Source: Campylorhamphus procurvoides
Taxonomy: Eukaryota; Chordata; Aves; Passeriformes; Dendrocolaptidae
Length of the DNA stretch: 64,000 bases
NCBI GenBank assembly: GCA_013396655.1
Contig: WBMV01003161.1
Location: forward strand, 1,920,059-1,984,058
Direction of reading: 5' to 3'
Each line of letters begins with the position of its first letter. The first letter of the stretch is position 1. Below the pieces are notes generated by a model. The model worked only from the letters and a program-made list of their open reading frames with translations. It searched no databases and was not told the DNA's origin. The position numbers and the translations under genes are program-made. Shown here one piece after another: positions 38,869 through 51,180 of the stretch.

Positions 38869-41800
38869 ACCTAGAGCAATCCCCATGGGTATGTTTCCCA
38901 AAGGTTCCCAGGTGCCACCCAGAGTGATGGTGGGACAGGCAGGCCATGACTCATTTGGGGAGTAGCTGTGGGTGAAAACCTCAAGATGAATGGCTGTATC
39001 TTTTCTCTCCTTTTAAAAAAAACAAATAAATGCCACTTTTTTCCCAGTTTCTGGAAAACCTCGGTGTTAACCCGTATTTGTAAATAGCCATTGAAATGTT
39101 TGGCTACAACAAAAGCAGTGTCACACAGTATCTGCATGTTTGCATCAAGCCCTGTGGGGGGCTGCAATTGTCATTATGCAGAAACCACTCAAACAACTCC
39201 TCAAGATGAGAATGCAGAGTTAATAGGGCTTTCAAAGAAGGCCAATTCATTGATATCATTGGAAGTCTCAGAGGTCAGCCTTCCAATGCACTCCACACTC
39301 CATGGCACAACTAAAATTGCTGGGTCTCCTGCAGGTATTTTCCATTTTAATTTACCAGCAGAGCAAAGTGAGGAATAGCTGAATGCATAAAACAGGAGAA
39401 GGGTTATGCAGTGCCATGACATTTGCTCAGCTCTGTGAGCAGGGAAATAAACTTTCCAGCAAACAGTTTTAAACACACCTTTGTGTTTAGGACTAGCAAG
39501 TTTATATGGAATGAGTCATGGTGGTATGTTCTGTTTTTCAGCACAGTGATGCATCCAGCATAAGCCTTTCTGAAGGTGTTTCACAGGACCTGCCTGCAGA
39601 AACCAAGACATAGGTTAGCAGGGTGGTCACCTCTGGCTCGCACAGCCTCCCTCCCTCCTTCCACTGGGCAGTCTGGGGTGAATGGCCATGTCAAGGGCTG
39701 GGTACATCCCATGTCCATGTGAGGGGAAATGTCACCCTCCATGGATGTAAGTGTGAATCCCATAGCGGCTAATGTCTTCAAGCAGGCAAATTGCAAACCA
39801 TCAGGTTCCCTTCTTTTGATCATGACAAATGGCACCGAGGGGAACAGTCAGTTTTGGAAGGGTGTGTGGGCCAAGTTCCCAGAGGCCTGGGCAAGGCGCC
39901 CTCACATATGGCCCGTTCCAATTTGTCCACTTAATTGATCTCTTGTTAAATTCAATGAGACAAAGGCTGGCTAAATCATCTTGGGGTTTTCTTCAACTGA
40001 TTCAGCAAAACTGAAACCTGCACTAAAAGTCTTTTCCATCAAAAATAATGACAAGATAGGTTTGTAGATGCTGCAATACTGTGCTTGAACAAAGTGCAAC
40101 CTTGATTTTCGTTTTGAAACAACTTTCATCCTTCAAGTCCGTGTAATTTATCACCTCAGTCTTCTACATGCAAAGATCTTTTCAAAAGGATTTATTTTTA
40201 GTGAAAATGTATTAACTCACTTGCCCTGAGCTGACTTCTGCTTTCAGCTTGACAAGCCAAAAATGTTTTCATTTGGATGAAAACTTGGAAAATGTCAGGG
40301 GATAGAGAGCAACTTCCTGGCTCTCCACAACGGGAGTCACTTCGTCCACTGATTTCCTGCCCTATGCAGGTATGGGGTGAGTCATACTGAGGTCCAACTC
40401 CCACAGTAGCTGGTGGCAAAGTACGAGGAGGAGACTAGAAGAATTAAAATGGATGTGAATTGATCAAGTAAAGGATAGGAAAATCCCAAATGCTTCTGCA
40501 TTTGCAGCAAGCACCGGCTGCTCCTGTGTTGTGCAAACCTCTCTGAGAGAAGCACTTAAAGATGCAATAAGGATTTTGTCCTAGTAAGAGTCATCACAAA
40601 GGCTTTGACGTGCAAGTGGAAGGTTGGTCTGTCCTTCCCATTGCAGGTGGTTCAGGTAGATGCCCCTGGGAGACTCAGGTATTTGCTGGTTTGAAGATAA
40701 GCTATATGGTGCCATGCAGGGCCCCTTGCATTGGTATTTTCTCCTCCACACACAAGCAGCAATGAATCACGAAGCTTATTATTTCTTATCTAAGTTTCAC
40801 CTCCAGGGAATTCAAATGAAATACAGGCGTGGAGGAAAGCCGGCTCATAGCTGTGGGAGGATGTCAATACCTTAACATCAGTTTGGAAAGATGAGCTTCC
40901 CCCAGATTTAAATCTTTCCTAAGATCAGCCCATGCCCCGAGGCAGGGTATACTGAAAACACACAAAACTAAGGCTTCTTTCTTTGCAATAGAAACATAAA
41001 AATAGTCCCTTTTTGGTTAATAGGTAACCTGATGTTTCAAACTAGAGAGTCCAATCAACAAAGACCAAGCTCAGGGGAGCTCTTCCTCTCACTTCTTTCC
41101 CAATCAAATATTCCTTTGTGAGGCTCAGGTCCTACAGCTGTGTAAAATGTACCAATACAATGTCTAGTTATATCAATAATTAATTGCATATAGAATCCTT
41201 TTCAGCTTGACATTCAATTTCGTCTCCAGGCCAAAACTTATGGTAACATATCAAATGCTTTACCATTTTCCAAAAACTGAACAGCAAAGGGCTTTTTGAC
41301 TGCCCAGGGAATTACTCAGATCTAACTGCAGGGATGGTACAACAGCAAAATAGAGCAGTTGCTTTCCTCTGGATATATTCTTACATCTTTCCAAAAGAGC
41401 ACAGAGTCTGGCAAGGCCTGGTGTTCAGCTCAGATGTGGGCAGGGAAGATTTATGTGCAATGGATCTGAGTATATCCCATAAACAAGGCATGTGCTTTAG
41501 TCTAGGACTTAGAAAGGGGCCTTTGAAAGGTCAAGCAGACAAAGGAAAAGCTTTTTTCACCTGTTCAAGGCTTAGTCATATTCTCAAATATTTTTAAGCC
41601 AGTGGGAACTTGGAAATGCTCTCCTGGACTTCTAGCTTGTTCTTGACTGCTTCATCATATCTCAAAGGAGCCTCTGATGGACTGAAGTGAAGAGAATAGC
41701 CATGGTGCCAGTAAAGACTGAGCAAATGCCAGGCCTAAGAATCAAGCAGGTTTTGTTGCATCATCTCCATTTTTAACAGAATTGTCTCAAAATACTGCAC

Positions 41801-42613
41801 TGAGCACCCGCCTCTCACAACCTCTGTGAAGATTACCTAAAGCTGGAGCAAGGCCTTGAAGTCAGATCTTATGTAGGAAGTCTAACTATCATTAACGTGT
41901 TACTAATAAGGTTATTTTAAACTCAAAGTAGGTTACAGAAGGAGTTTTATAAAAAGTCCCTGCAAAACACACTATTTAGAACAATGTTAGCTGAGAACAA
42001 AGGACTGATAGTCTCATATGAAAGAGGCAGACCAAGACTTAAGCAGTACCTTTTAATGGGTACTGTGCAGCAGGTACCACAACCTAGTGCAGCCAGTCAC
42101 TGTGCCAGGGCCAGCCTGTGTGATGAGCCCAGTCCTTCACCTATCACCCTGCCGAGTCCTATCTGCCCTCCCAGTCCCAATCATCCCTCCAAAATTCACC
42201 ATATTTGAGCACATCCCAAAGACCATGGCAGATTTCCCTGACTTTTTGTCTCTGTGCCCTTCTGGGGAGGGGAGGAAAGCTGCAAAGCCCAAGCTGATGC
42301 ATTATATGGTCTCTATAAAAAATGGACTGGGGAAAGGGGTTTAGTTGTATTTTAAAAGTTTTATGTAAGACTGAGTCCTTAGTCATGGTGCTGTCACAGA
42401 GGGGGCTTGGCAGTGTCACCAGAGCCACACAGAGCCTGGATTTTCTCTCTTCCCTGTGCAAGGTGGATTGGGCAGCTGCTCAGATGCTTCCCAAAGGTTG
42501 CTGTCACTGCTCCCTGGAGAGAACAGCATAGGTGTCCCAAGCCTAGTGATTCCATGGGTTTGCAGGCACCAGCTCCTGATCTCAGAGCCACACAGCCCAG
42601 GCGCCTCACCTGA

Positions 42614-42642
42614 CCCATATATCATTACCCATATATCATTAC
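42614..42642. repeat. Perfect 14-bp tandem duplication
   Basis: CCCATATATCATTA occurs twice head to tail (42614-42627, 42628-42641) without a mismatch, so the duplication is probably recent. Confidence 0.9.
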
Positions 42643-43229
42643 TTTTACATATTAAAGATTTGGAATCCTGACAAATGGGGATGAATGTTAAGCCAGCTTG
42701 GTTTTGTCTAAAATCCAGCGTATTAACTGCACTGGGTGCACAGCTAAGCCACACAGGATGTTCTCTTTTTGTCTACGTGTCTTTCTTGAATGGGGGAGAC
42801 TTGGTCAGTGGTGGTGGGAGAGCAGCAGTGAGGTACAGACTCCTTGATTTGAGTCCAGAATCATCATGGCTGTGAGGAATGAGAAAACCAGCTCAAAATC
42901 TAAACTCCCCTTAATGACAAAATAAGCCAGAAGTGTGTATATGGGGTTAAAAAACAACAAAAGCAAAATGACCCTTATACACTTTACTAGCCAAGTTTAC
43001 AACAATTTGCAGCCATGCTTGTCCATGAGCTTAAATTGGATTTTTCGTGAGATTGCAGGGTGTATGCTAATACAGAAGTTATTTTGTGTGTCAAAGAGCC
43101 ACAATTACCTTTACTGATAAAGCTTCAATCCCCACCCCACAGGCTGTGGGTCCCTGAGGTGTCACAAGGTCCCCACATGGTTTGTACACCCACAAACCTC
43201 TTTCTGTCCCAAACAAGCAGCTCATCCTG

Positions 43230-43400
43230 GGATAATTGCTGGAGCTATTAGCAAAGAGCACAGATGAGGCACATTACTGACATAATGATAATAAATGGAA
43301 TCTTTCACTAATCCACATGGTGCAATGAGCCATTTCACTTCCACAAAATGAGCCAGATGTTGAAGGTATGATTTAAAACTGGGAAAAGTACAAGCATTTC
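43230..43400. promoter_or_regulatory. Candidate conserved noncoding block
   Basis: An AT-rich, repeat-free stretch with GCTATTAGCAAAGAGCAC, ATAATGATAATAAATGG and TTTCACTAATCCACATGG. It holds several TAAT-type cores and no CpG. A related block with CCCCTTTGTCTGG lies at 43680-43800. The appearance is enhancer-like; this is inference only. Confidence 0.2.
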
Positions 43401-44405
43401 AGTTCACCCTGGGTTTTCAAAAAGACACACTTGCAGGTGAAGGGATTTTTTTCCCCTAATTCTCCATTCATGAAACTACCTGATACCTCATGAGCAACCT
43501 GGGCTGGACTTGTAACTAAATTGTACTAAATCAGAGCAACTAGAGGTGGTGCTGGATGAGCTGACGGAATAGCACAAAAATGTGGCTGCAATGTGCAGAT
43601 GTGGCTGGAGAGGGCCTGGTTGTGGTGTTTGATTGCAAATATTTGCCATGAGAGAAGCTGAGCTGTACTCTGGGGCGATCCATAATTAAGTTCAGGTTAA
43701 GGACCACAAGGTCCTGTGCAGTGCTCTGTCATCTGTTTTAATCAGTCTGCAGGAGATAATAAACCCCTTTGTCTGGAGTGCAACCTGAGGGGAGAGGGGA
43801 CTCATATATGACAAAAAGACAGAGTGCAGGCTCATGCTAAGTGACTGATCCACAGCAGCTCCTTGTACCATCAGGGCTGCTGGGTTTTTTCCTCAGAAAT
43901 GGTTATTGCTGCAACAGAAGTTGATTTCTGGAGCTTGGAAGGCTTCCTTACCTAATTCACTTTGGCCTTCTAATATTCTAATACTTGTCCATGATTGTAC
44001 CTACCTGTAGATAAATTAGGCTGAAATATTATACTGCACCTGAGTAAACTGACTTTTTGCTGGCAATGAGATACTCATTTTCTGTAGCCCAGTGTTTCAT
44101 GGCCACTGCAATAATCACTCTGTTTTTATGTTCAGGTGAAGCAGCGTTCTGGTGTTCCTTGTTACCCACTTTGTTTTATTCACTTCAGTTCACTCTACCT
44201 ACAGTCATGTCTTTAATGACAATCCCAAAACTCTGATCAATTCCTCTTCTGAGTTCTAATTTACAGTTACCTAGCTAAGTAGGACCTCAGATCATTTATT
44301 TCTGTAAATAATTATTTAAACCATTTTTATTTCTATATCCATATGCTGCCCTCAAAGCAAAATATTGTGACAAGTTGGGAGCAATTTGTTTTGGATATTG
44401 AAATA

Positions 44406-44469
44406 CAATGGTTGGCCTAGGTAATCTGTGAAGATGCCCTCCAACCTGGGTTGTTTTGTGGTTCTCTGA
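44406..44469 (+). repeat. CR1 LINE terminal scrap, plus orientation
   Basis: About 64 bp match the extreme 3' end of CR1 in sense orientation: ATGGTTGGCCTAGGTAATCT, then a GATGCCCTCCAACCTGGG block corresponding to 'ggtcccttccaacct', then TTGTTTTGTGGTTCTCTGA, which corresponds to the terminal octamers. The copy is highly truncated. It lies in the opposite orientation to the CR1 copy 2.2 kb downstream, so the two form a weak inverted pair. The call rests on short but characteristic sequence. Confidence 0.75.
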
Positions 44470-44719
44470 AAAGAACTTACAAAACCCCTGTAAAACCAGA
44501 AATCAGGAGGATAGATTACTCATTCATCCATTCTTATTAGCTTGAAAAGTATGTTCAACATAAGTTTGTTTTTATACAATATAATTTTAAACCTAATTGT
44601 TATTTTAAGATGCAGTAATTAAGAGCAAAGTCACTACTGATTGGTGTGGCAGCAGCCTGTGTTTGGTACCATGAGGATGAAGAGAACATCAGGGAATGCC
44701 ACGACAAATTGGATCTAAA

Positions 44720-44860
44720 TTACACGAAGCTGCTAGAAATATAAAGCTTTAATTATTAGCTCATAATACCAAGTGAGAAAAGAAAAGGCTGCCATAGTGA
44801 CAAGGTGCAACACCAGCACATCTGCACTTCTTAATCACATTTGTTAATTATGGTGGCACA
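44720..44860. promoter_or_regulatory. Candidate conserved noncoding block
   Basis: AAGCTTTAATTATTAGCTC (44745 onward) and TTGTTAATTATGGTGGC (44841 onward) bracket about 90 bp with clustered TAATTA homeodomain cores. There is no repeat family and no supported ORF here. Function is inferred from motif density only. Confidence 0.22.
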
Positions 44861-45679
44861 TACTGATGAGGAGTAATGGGTCCAGCATGCAGAAAGGCAC
44901 TTACAGGCAGAGAGCTGCTGAAACACAGAGGGAAGGACTTGCAGAGGAGGGAAAGGGCTGCCTTTCCCAGGGGCTGGTGCACAGGCAAAGCATGGGTGTG
45001 CAGCCCCCTCCTCAGTCAGTGTGGGGGGGCTGCTTTGTCCCTGCCTGCCTGGCTTTGGGGGACAAGGGATGCATACACAATGTCCAGGTGGGACTCAGTT
45101 TTTCTCCAGTCCTTGGCCAGGCTGTTCCATGTGCTGCTGGCTGTACACAGGTGGTCAGAGCAGACTCCAGTCCAGCACAGGAACACACCCAGCTGTACCC
45201 CCACTGCTCACCACGATGTGGGGAGAATCCTGCTGCCCAGCACACCCTGGGGACCTTACAGGGAGGCCTTTTGCCAGTATTTGAGATGGATATTAGGAAG
45301 GATGCTGCCTAATTTATACCTGGAGTCTTCACATTTGCATTTCACACTCCTCCATACACTCAGATGGACGTTTTCCCAATTAGCTTAACTTCTGTCTTGA
45401 CAGAACTAAGACAGCAGGAAATATTATCCTGAATGTCAGGGACTTAAAATATAACCTTTTCAGACTATGGTTAGATTCTGGCCACAGCTGAGGTCTCTAA
45501 ATGATGCATTAAAGGAGATAATATAATAATAGATAATAACAAATGTCAAGTTTGTCATAACTTGAAAATGCAATTTACCTTCATAGCCAGAGGGAATATA
45601 AGCTTGTATGTTGTTCTTTGTCATTAATGTTCTGCCAGTTAATGTACTAGATTTCTATAATTATCAGCCCTCCTTTCAT

Positions 45680-45930
45680 TTTATTAGTGGTTGACTGAAT
45701 GTTTGGAGATACACACTTACACCTCGGCCCACAGCTTGGCCTCGATTTATCAAATCTCAGCAGCCAAGGTTCTGCCTGCTTAATAAAGATGGAGCGACTC
45801 AAGGGAGCTCTGGAGATGGCTGCTGTTTGCAACAGAAAAAATAAATTGCTGCAGCTTTGATCTGAGCATTTACCCCTGTGCTCAGCACACTCGTTAATTA
45901 CATCTAATGATGGGATGCTGCAGGCAGATT
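45680..45930. promoter_or_regulatory. Candidate conserved noncoding block with TCF/LEF site
   Basis: CTTTGATC at 45855-45862 is an exact match to the TCF/LEF consensus. GTTAATTA at 45893-45900 and CTAATGA nearby are homeodomain-type cores, and CTGTTTGCAACAG precedes them. The surrounding unique sequence is free of repeats. It reads like a vertebrate enhancer, but no alignment is available to test it. Confidence 0.25.
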
Positions 45931-46677
45931 TTAAGAAACTTCTTTAAAAAGTTTGTGAGGCAAGTACTTGTAATTTTATGATCTGGGCAAAGGGCTGGAC
46001 AAGTCCCAGAAATATTTTACATGGTCCTCATAAATACTGAAATATCCACAAAGTCCTGGGGCTGACATGTGCTGAGAGAGGAGAGGGGAGGTGTGAACTG
46101 CACGGCAGGCAGGGCTGAGCTCTGCTGCCCACACACCTCAGCCCACCAGCACCACTGCAGAGCTGCCTGGCTCTGCCTCCAAGCAGCTGCTGGTCCCTGC
46201 TGGGGCAGGAGCCTCCTCCCTGATGGACTTGTTATATTGAACGGGCAGGTCCAGGTCAGAGTGATTTTATCTGTAGGGAAAAGTGTAAAGATCCTTTAGA
46301 TAAAGTCTCTCATGTTCCTCTTTTTTTTTGCAATATGTGTTGTGCATAGGTCATAGAATTGAAAATCTAAAGGCAAGTAATTTATAGAAGTGTAGTGTCT
46401 AAATGCAGATATTGTAGAAAACTATGAGGGATTTTTGTGCATTCATATTTTCCCATGCTTTCTGAATGTTTTTTTGATGTACGTGTTTTTTGGGATGGAA
46501 ATCATGGCCTTTTCCAAAATAGATGGTCTCTCCTCCTCAAATATATTTTAAAACTAAAGATCACTAAAAAACAGTGTAATTTTTGAATGATGTTATAATT
46601 TTCAGGCATGTTAGCATCTTCTGCAATGGTGGCTTTTTCTTTCTCCTTGAAATCCAACTTGATTCTGCTTTGGGTAG

Positions 46678-46800
46678 ATCATAGAATTATAGAATGGCTT
46701 GTGTTGGAAGGGACCTTAAAGACCATCTGCTCTAACCCCTCTGCCATGGGCAGAGACATCTTCTACCAGATTGAATGGCTTAAAGCCCCATCCAACCTGT
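46678..46800 (-). repeat. CR1 LINE, short 3' end
   Basis: The plus strand begins TCATAGAATTATAGAATGG (reverse complement of the terminal octamers). It continues with TTGGAAGGGACCTTAAAGAC, CATCTGCTCTAACCCC, CTGCCATGGGCAGAGACATC, and a block ending at AAAGCCCCATCCAACCTG. Homology then ends abruptly near 46800, where the 'cttgaacacttccagggatgg' part should follow. It is therefore a copy of about 120 bp, 5'-truncated at that point. It is close to typical CR1 sequence, so it may be less diverged than the copy at 55.6 kb. It has no coding capacity. Confidence 0.92.
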
Positions 46801-49800
46801 GTGTACCAGGTCCTGCTGAGCTGAGGTCAGTGCTGACAGCTGCACTGGGGACAGCAGTGACAGAGACACAAGGGGATGGGTTTCACCCACAGACCAGCAT
46901 GTGCACTTGTGTTCATTTCCTCAGCATTGCCAAAAAATCCCATCAGAATGGGGACCTTGATTATCATAAGAGGTCATAAAGCAATTAACAGTACAGATAA
47001 AACCAGGAAACAAATTGATCCAAAGCAAAGAGACAGAGAGGGGAGATGTCAACTGTCAATTAGGAAAATACGCTGTTATCTGTAGTCTTGCTGTTTTCAA
47101 AGCATGCCAGAAAGAGACAGGAAACCACCAGAGCAACATTAAGGTGGTCCAGATGTCAACTGTAGCATTAAGAGCTGTGTGAGTAGTAGAACTTAAAATA
47201 TGACAACGGATACTGTAACTAGGAGGTCCTGGAATGCATAAAATAAAATGCAAAGAGACTTCTGAAAGATGGGAGCCTTGATGATTCAGAAGAAGAAGCA
47301 CCTAATAAAATACCTGAACAGGTGGGTCACATCTTTGGAGTGCAGAGCTCTGCTCCAGAATTTTCGCAAGTGATATGAAAACTGCAACAGGAGTCGTTCT
47401 AGCAAAATAAATACATCTACTGATAAAACAGTTTGTGAACTGTACATCTGAACAGGAACTAGGGCCAACCATTTCACAAAGCTAACTGTGAGAACAAAGA
47501 GATTTCCATTTGAAACCAGGGGGCTACCAAAGCATCCCTTGCTCACAAGTGCTGTCTAGAAGATTAAAGAGAACCATGTTATAAGGCACGGCTAACCTTA
47601 TTTTTCCCCTGAAATTCAGATGATGTAAGATTCTCCATCTGCTCATCCTTATCCACTGTGAGACTCACTGTATTGCCTTGAATAGACAGAGAGGCGTGTG
47701 GTCCATCAGGTGGGCTGCCTGCTAGGCTCAGGGCAAGGGCATGGAGCAGTGCCCCATAGCCCTTGAGACACGCTGCCCACCCTCCCACACCCTCCTCCCT
47801 CACTTTTCTCTTTCAGATATAGAAAAAATGTGAATCAGATCAGAGAGAGTCTGAGTCACATGCAAAATGTGCTTCTGGAATAAAAATCCCTGCTTTTCAG
47901 TAATTATCGTACTTAAAGCCCCACCCAAAGATTACTGCTGGGAAGGGCAGTGCTTGCCTGCACTTCAGCAGCTTGAAGCCTAGGCATTTACTGCTGGAAA
48001 ATGTCTGATGTGTCTTGCTGGTTCTTTAGTGTCTCTGAGATAATGTCCAGTGCAGCCAGTTGGTCTGAGCAAGCAGCTTCGACGGGGTGCCAGGGATGGC
48101 AGCTGGGAGCCATCTGGGTGCATGGATATTAATAATGCCTCTCATGTCGCTGGGTGATTAAGGCAGAGATGATAAGCAGCCAGAATCACTGCTTTTGGGG
48201 ATGTGGCAGCTGCCAGCAGGGAGGTACAGACTGTGCAAACCTGAGAGCATCACCAGAACTGTGATCTCAGGTGTGTCCCCTCCAGAGACTCAAATTCTAT
48301 CTCTCAGGAAGATGCAAACTCAGACAGAGCTGGGCAGTGAAATTCAGCCTCTGGAAGACATTTTGTCTTCTGCAGATTAGGAGGAATCTGCTGTATTCTG
48401 GGTTTCTGAAGTGCTGTTAATGCTGGCTATCTCAGCTCTGCAAAACGAGGGTGTGCATCCTCTCAGGCTTTCAGGTGAAATTGGCTCATTTTCACTGCAG
48501 ACTTGTGAAAAGGCTGCACAATCTTTCTATAGACAGTGGAGACCACCTTGGCTCTTTCGCAGGTTATGGGGAAAGGCAGCACAAAACAAGTCTAAGGAGA
48601 GGCCTGTACATTTTAGTCACCTGATGTAACTGCAGAATTCTTAAAATGTCATGAATCTAATGGTGATTTTTAAAAACTAATTTGACAGCACTGTCCGTTC
48701 ATAAATAGCAGCTCTCTCTCCATTGGAATTTCTAGGTATATGAAGTGTAAAAAAATACTGTTTGAGGAGAAAAAGCAGATAAATACAAGAAAAAGCACAA
48801 AAAAAAATTAAGCCCTTTTTATTATGCACTGCAGCTCAGTTCATCATGAGCATTTGAGGATGGCTTCTCCCCAAGCTGACAGTAGCCAATAGCACCATCA
48901 TGGCCTGTGGGCCTCTGTGTAGCCTCTGGGATGATGCAGAAGGTGACCATGTGGCACTTTTCTGTGCATTATGCTGCTTGTGGCCATCCTCCCCAGCACC
49001 ATTACGTCCCCCTCTGGTTCCCAGACTCTAGGAACAGCTCATGCAAGGAAACAATCCCCTCAGTCCAATTCTGCCCCCTGATGGGTGGGAACCAGAGATG
49101 ACAACTCAGCTCCCCAGGCAGGTCAGGGAGTCTGCAGTCTGGGAGAAAGGGACCCCAGGCATGACTCCTGCTGCTTGATGTTACCTGGGACAAACTTCCT
49201 CCACCCTGGGAAAGTGAGAAGGAATCAACTTTATATGGGAAAATGCACCTGGAATCAAACAAGAAAGTCATGCCCTGAGTTCATCATCCTCTGTTTCAGG
49301 GATGTCCCCAGCACCTGGGGGACACTGGGGCTCCACTCCCCACCACCACAGTCATTCCTCCTCACCTCAGTACCCAGCACCCACCATGCAAAGGTGATTA
49401 AATCCCACACAAATCCTCACACAAAAAGTCTTTGCTCTCCCAGGGCATCTCCTGCCCACTCTTGCTTTGCTCCCACTTCTGCCTGTGCATTTGGTTTCAC
49501 AGATGTCATCAGTATCTAACACCTGCCAGAAGCAGCACCAACAGTTAGGGGCTGTCTCCCCAACTCCTGACACCCAGACCTGTCTGCCAGCCACGAGAAG
49601 CAGGAATTGCATCGCTGGCACTGAGACTGTCTGACCAGCTGCATGAAACCATGGGAGGGAGAGGTGCAATTCATTATAGCTGTTCTTTTTTTTTTTCCTT
49701 TCCATCTTCTCTGCCACTTCTATGGGAAACACCACCCGGTCCCACCCTGATTCCCAATTCATTTTGCAGAGCTGGGCTGTCTCCTCCGGAACACCCTGCA

Positions 49801-49848
49801 GGAGTGAGGAAGGGGAGTGGGAGTGCATCACACAGCTGGCAGCATCTC

Positions 49849-49851
49849 TGT

Positions 49852-49886
<35 letters not shown>
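49849..49886. repeat. (TG)n microsatellite, 38 bp
   Basis: TG dinucleotides run from 49849 to 49886 with one interruption (TTT at 49857-49859), giving about 13 uninterrupted TG units at the right. It is likely polymorphic and can adopt Z-DNA. The Cys-Val repeats in overlapping frames come from this tract and are not protein. Confidence 0.95.
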
Positions 49887-49889
<3 letters not shown>

Positions 49890-50201
49890 GGACAGGGGAG
49901 GGTGCAGCCTGGATCCTTCCTAATGCCAGACTGCTCCCGGCTTCATCCACATCTCTCCGTAACTGCTCTCTGGTTAAACTCACAATTTGCATGAGCTAAA
50001 TCCCTCCCCTGCACCTCTTCAGACTTCTTGGGTTTCAAGAGGCTTCCTACACTGCTAAATCAATGGTAGGAAAAGATCTCTTCACCTACTGTCATATTTG
50101 ATCTGGCCCTCTTCTAAAGGCATTTCATGAAATGTTTAAGATATGGAATCTTCTAAGGTGTTTGTTAAGTGTAAAATGCTGAGGTGACTTAATGACACAA
50201 T

Positions 50202-50225
50202 TATCTTTTCTCCTTTTCTTCTCAG
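50202..50225 (+). other. Strong splice-acceptor-like sequence
   Basis: A pyrimidine tract, ATCTTTTCTCCTTTTCTTCTC, is followed by AG ending at 50225, with a possible branch point (CTTAATGAC) about 30 bp upstream. Downstream, one frame stays open for 23 codons, but no good donor is seen. It could be a pseudo-site or the last exon of a noncoding transcript. Confidence 0.2.
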
Positions 50226-51160
50226 ATATATTCCCATCTGCACCCATTGTATCAGCCATCTGAAGATTCAACCAAGCTGGTGCTGTTTCACACATGAAGC
50301 TGTCACATCCCTGTAATGTCAAGTGCAATCATCCAGTTAAGGGGGAACATCTCTCCTAGACACCAGTGACAGTCACCGAAGTCTCCTTGGGTTTGAAAGT
50401 CTGTGCTGAGTGTTCCTGTGTTGCATAAACTTCTGCCCTGATCTGTACCACTGGTCATCAGCCTGTGAAAGGACTGAGTGCCTGAGCATCACATGGGCTG
50501 GGGATAATCTTGGTCGTCTCGCACAGCTCAGCAGTGCCAGCGAATGGGCAAACTGCTTCTGTCTTCCATCCTTTATTATCATATATTTCCTTTTTATTAC
50601 TGTTCCAAGAGTGTCTCAGTATCTCAGACATCCTCATAATTTTTCAGAGTATTTTTAATGTCTCTTCCCTATTTTCCCTTCAGTTGTCTTTCACATGTCA
50701 CAGCTCATATGGCTGGGGCTCATTGTAGCGCCATGTCTGTCTATCCATTTGTCTTCCTAAATCCCTGCAGGTTTTAAGGGTGGTATTTCAGTATTTCTGA
50801 GTTGTCTTCTCTTTGTACAATAGTGTTTCATAAGAAAACTTGCTGGTGTTGAGATCTGCCAACAGAGAGACAGCAATGAGTTAAATAACGTCACATACTC
50901 AGGAGAGTGATGACAGCATATGAAGAACCAAGTGTTCAGAGAGCCTTGGGACATGAAAAGCCAAAGAGGCAGAGAAATCACAGGTCAAAAGTGGAGTCCC
51001 TCCTTCCCTTGACATGTGGGCTTTTGCAATATTATATGCTGCTCTGCAGTGTTGAAGAGCCCAAACATGCCTGAATGTGGCATATTGCATAACAGCTATT
51101 TCCCTGTGAAACTCTCCACTGATGCTTGCTGAACACCTGCATACATAAATAAATACAGGA

Positions 51161-51180
51161 AAATTAAAATAAATTAAAAT
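51161..51180. repeat. 10-bp AT-rich duplication
   Basis: AAATTAAAAT is repeated twice head to tail, next to an ATAAATAAATA stretch. Simple sequence. Confidence 0.8.

Larger units (their letters stand above)
38869..44405. other. Unique DNA, no gene seen
   Basis: Between two CR1 copies. It contains the 14-bp tandem duplication and the block at 43.3 kb. Open frames are at most 112 codons (42416-42754 minus) and overlap frames on the other strand; none resembles a known protein. Confidence 0.65.

Noticed and set aside
45275..45310. TGGATATTAGGAAGGATGCT, similar to an internal CR1 phrase
   Set aside because: Only about 15 bp match and the neighbouring CR1 sequence is absent.
44866..45388. Overlapping 148- and 170-codon plus-strand frames
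   Set aside because: The two frames overlap each other and minus-strand frames in a GC-rich stretch; neither translation resembles a protein family.
49367..49831. 154-codon minus-strand frame
   Set aside because: It crosses an 11-bp homopolymer giving a Lys run and lies beside a microsatellite; no domain seen.
49651..49999. Cys-Val repeat proteins in three plus frames
   Set aside because: They are translations of the (TG)n microsatellite.
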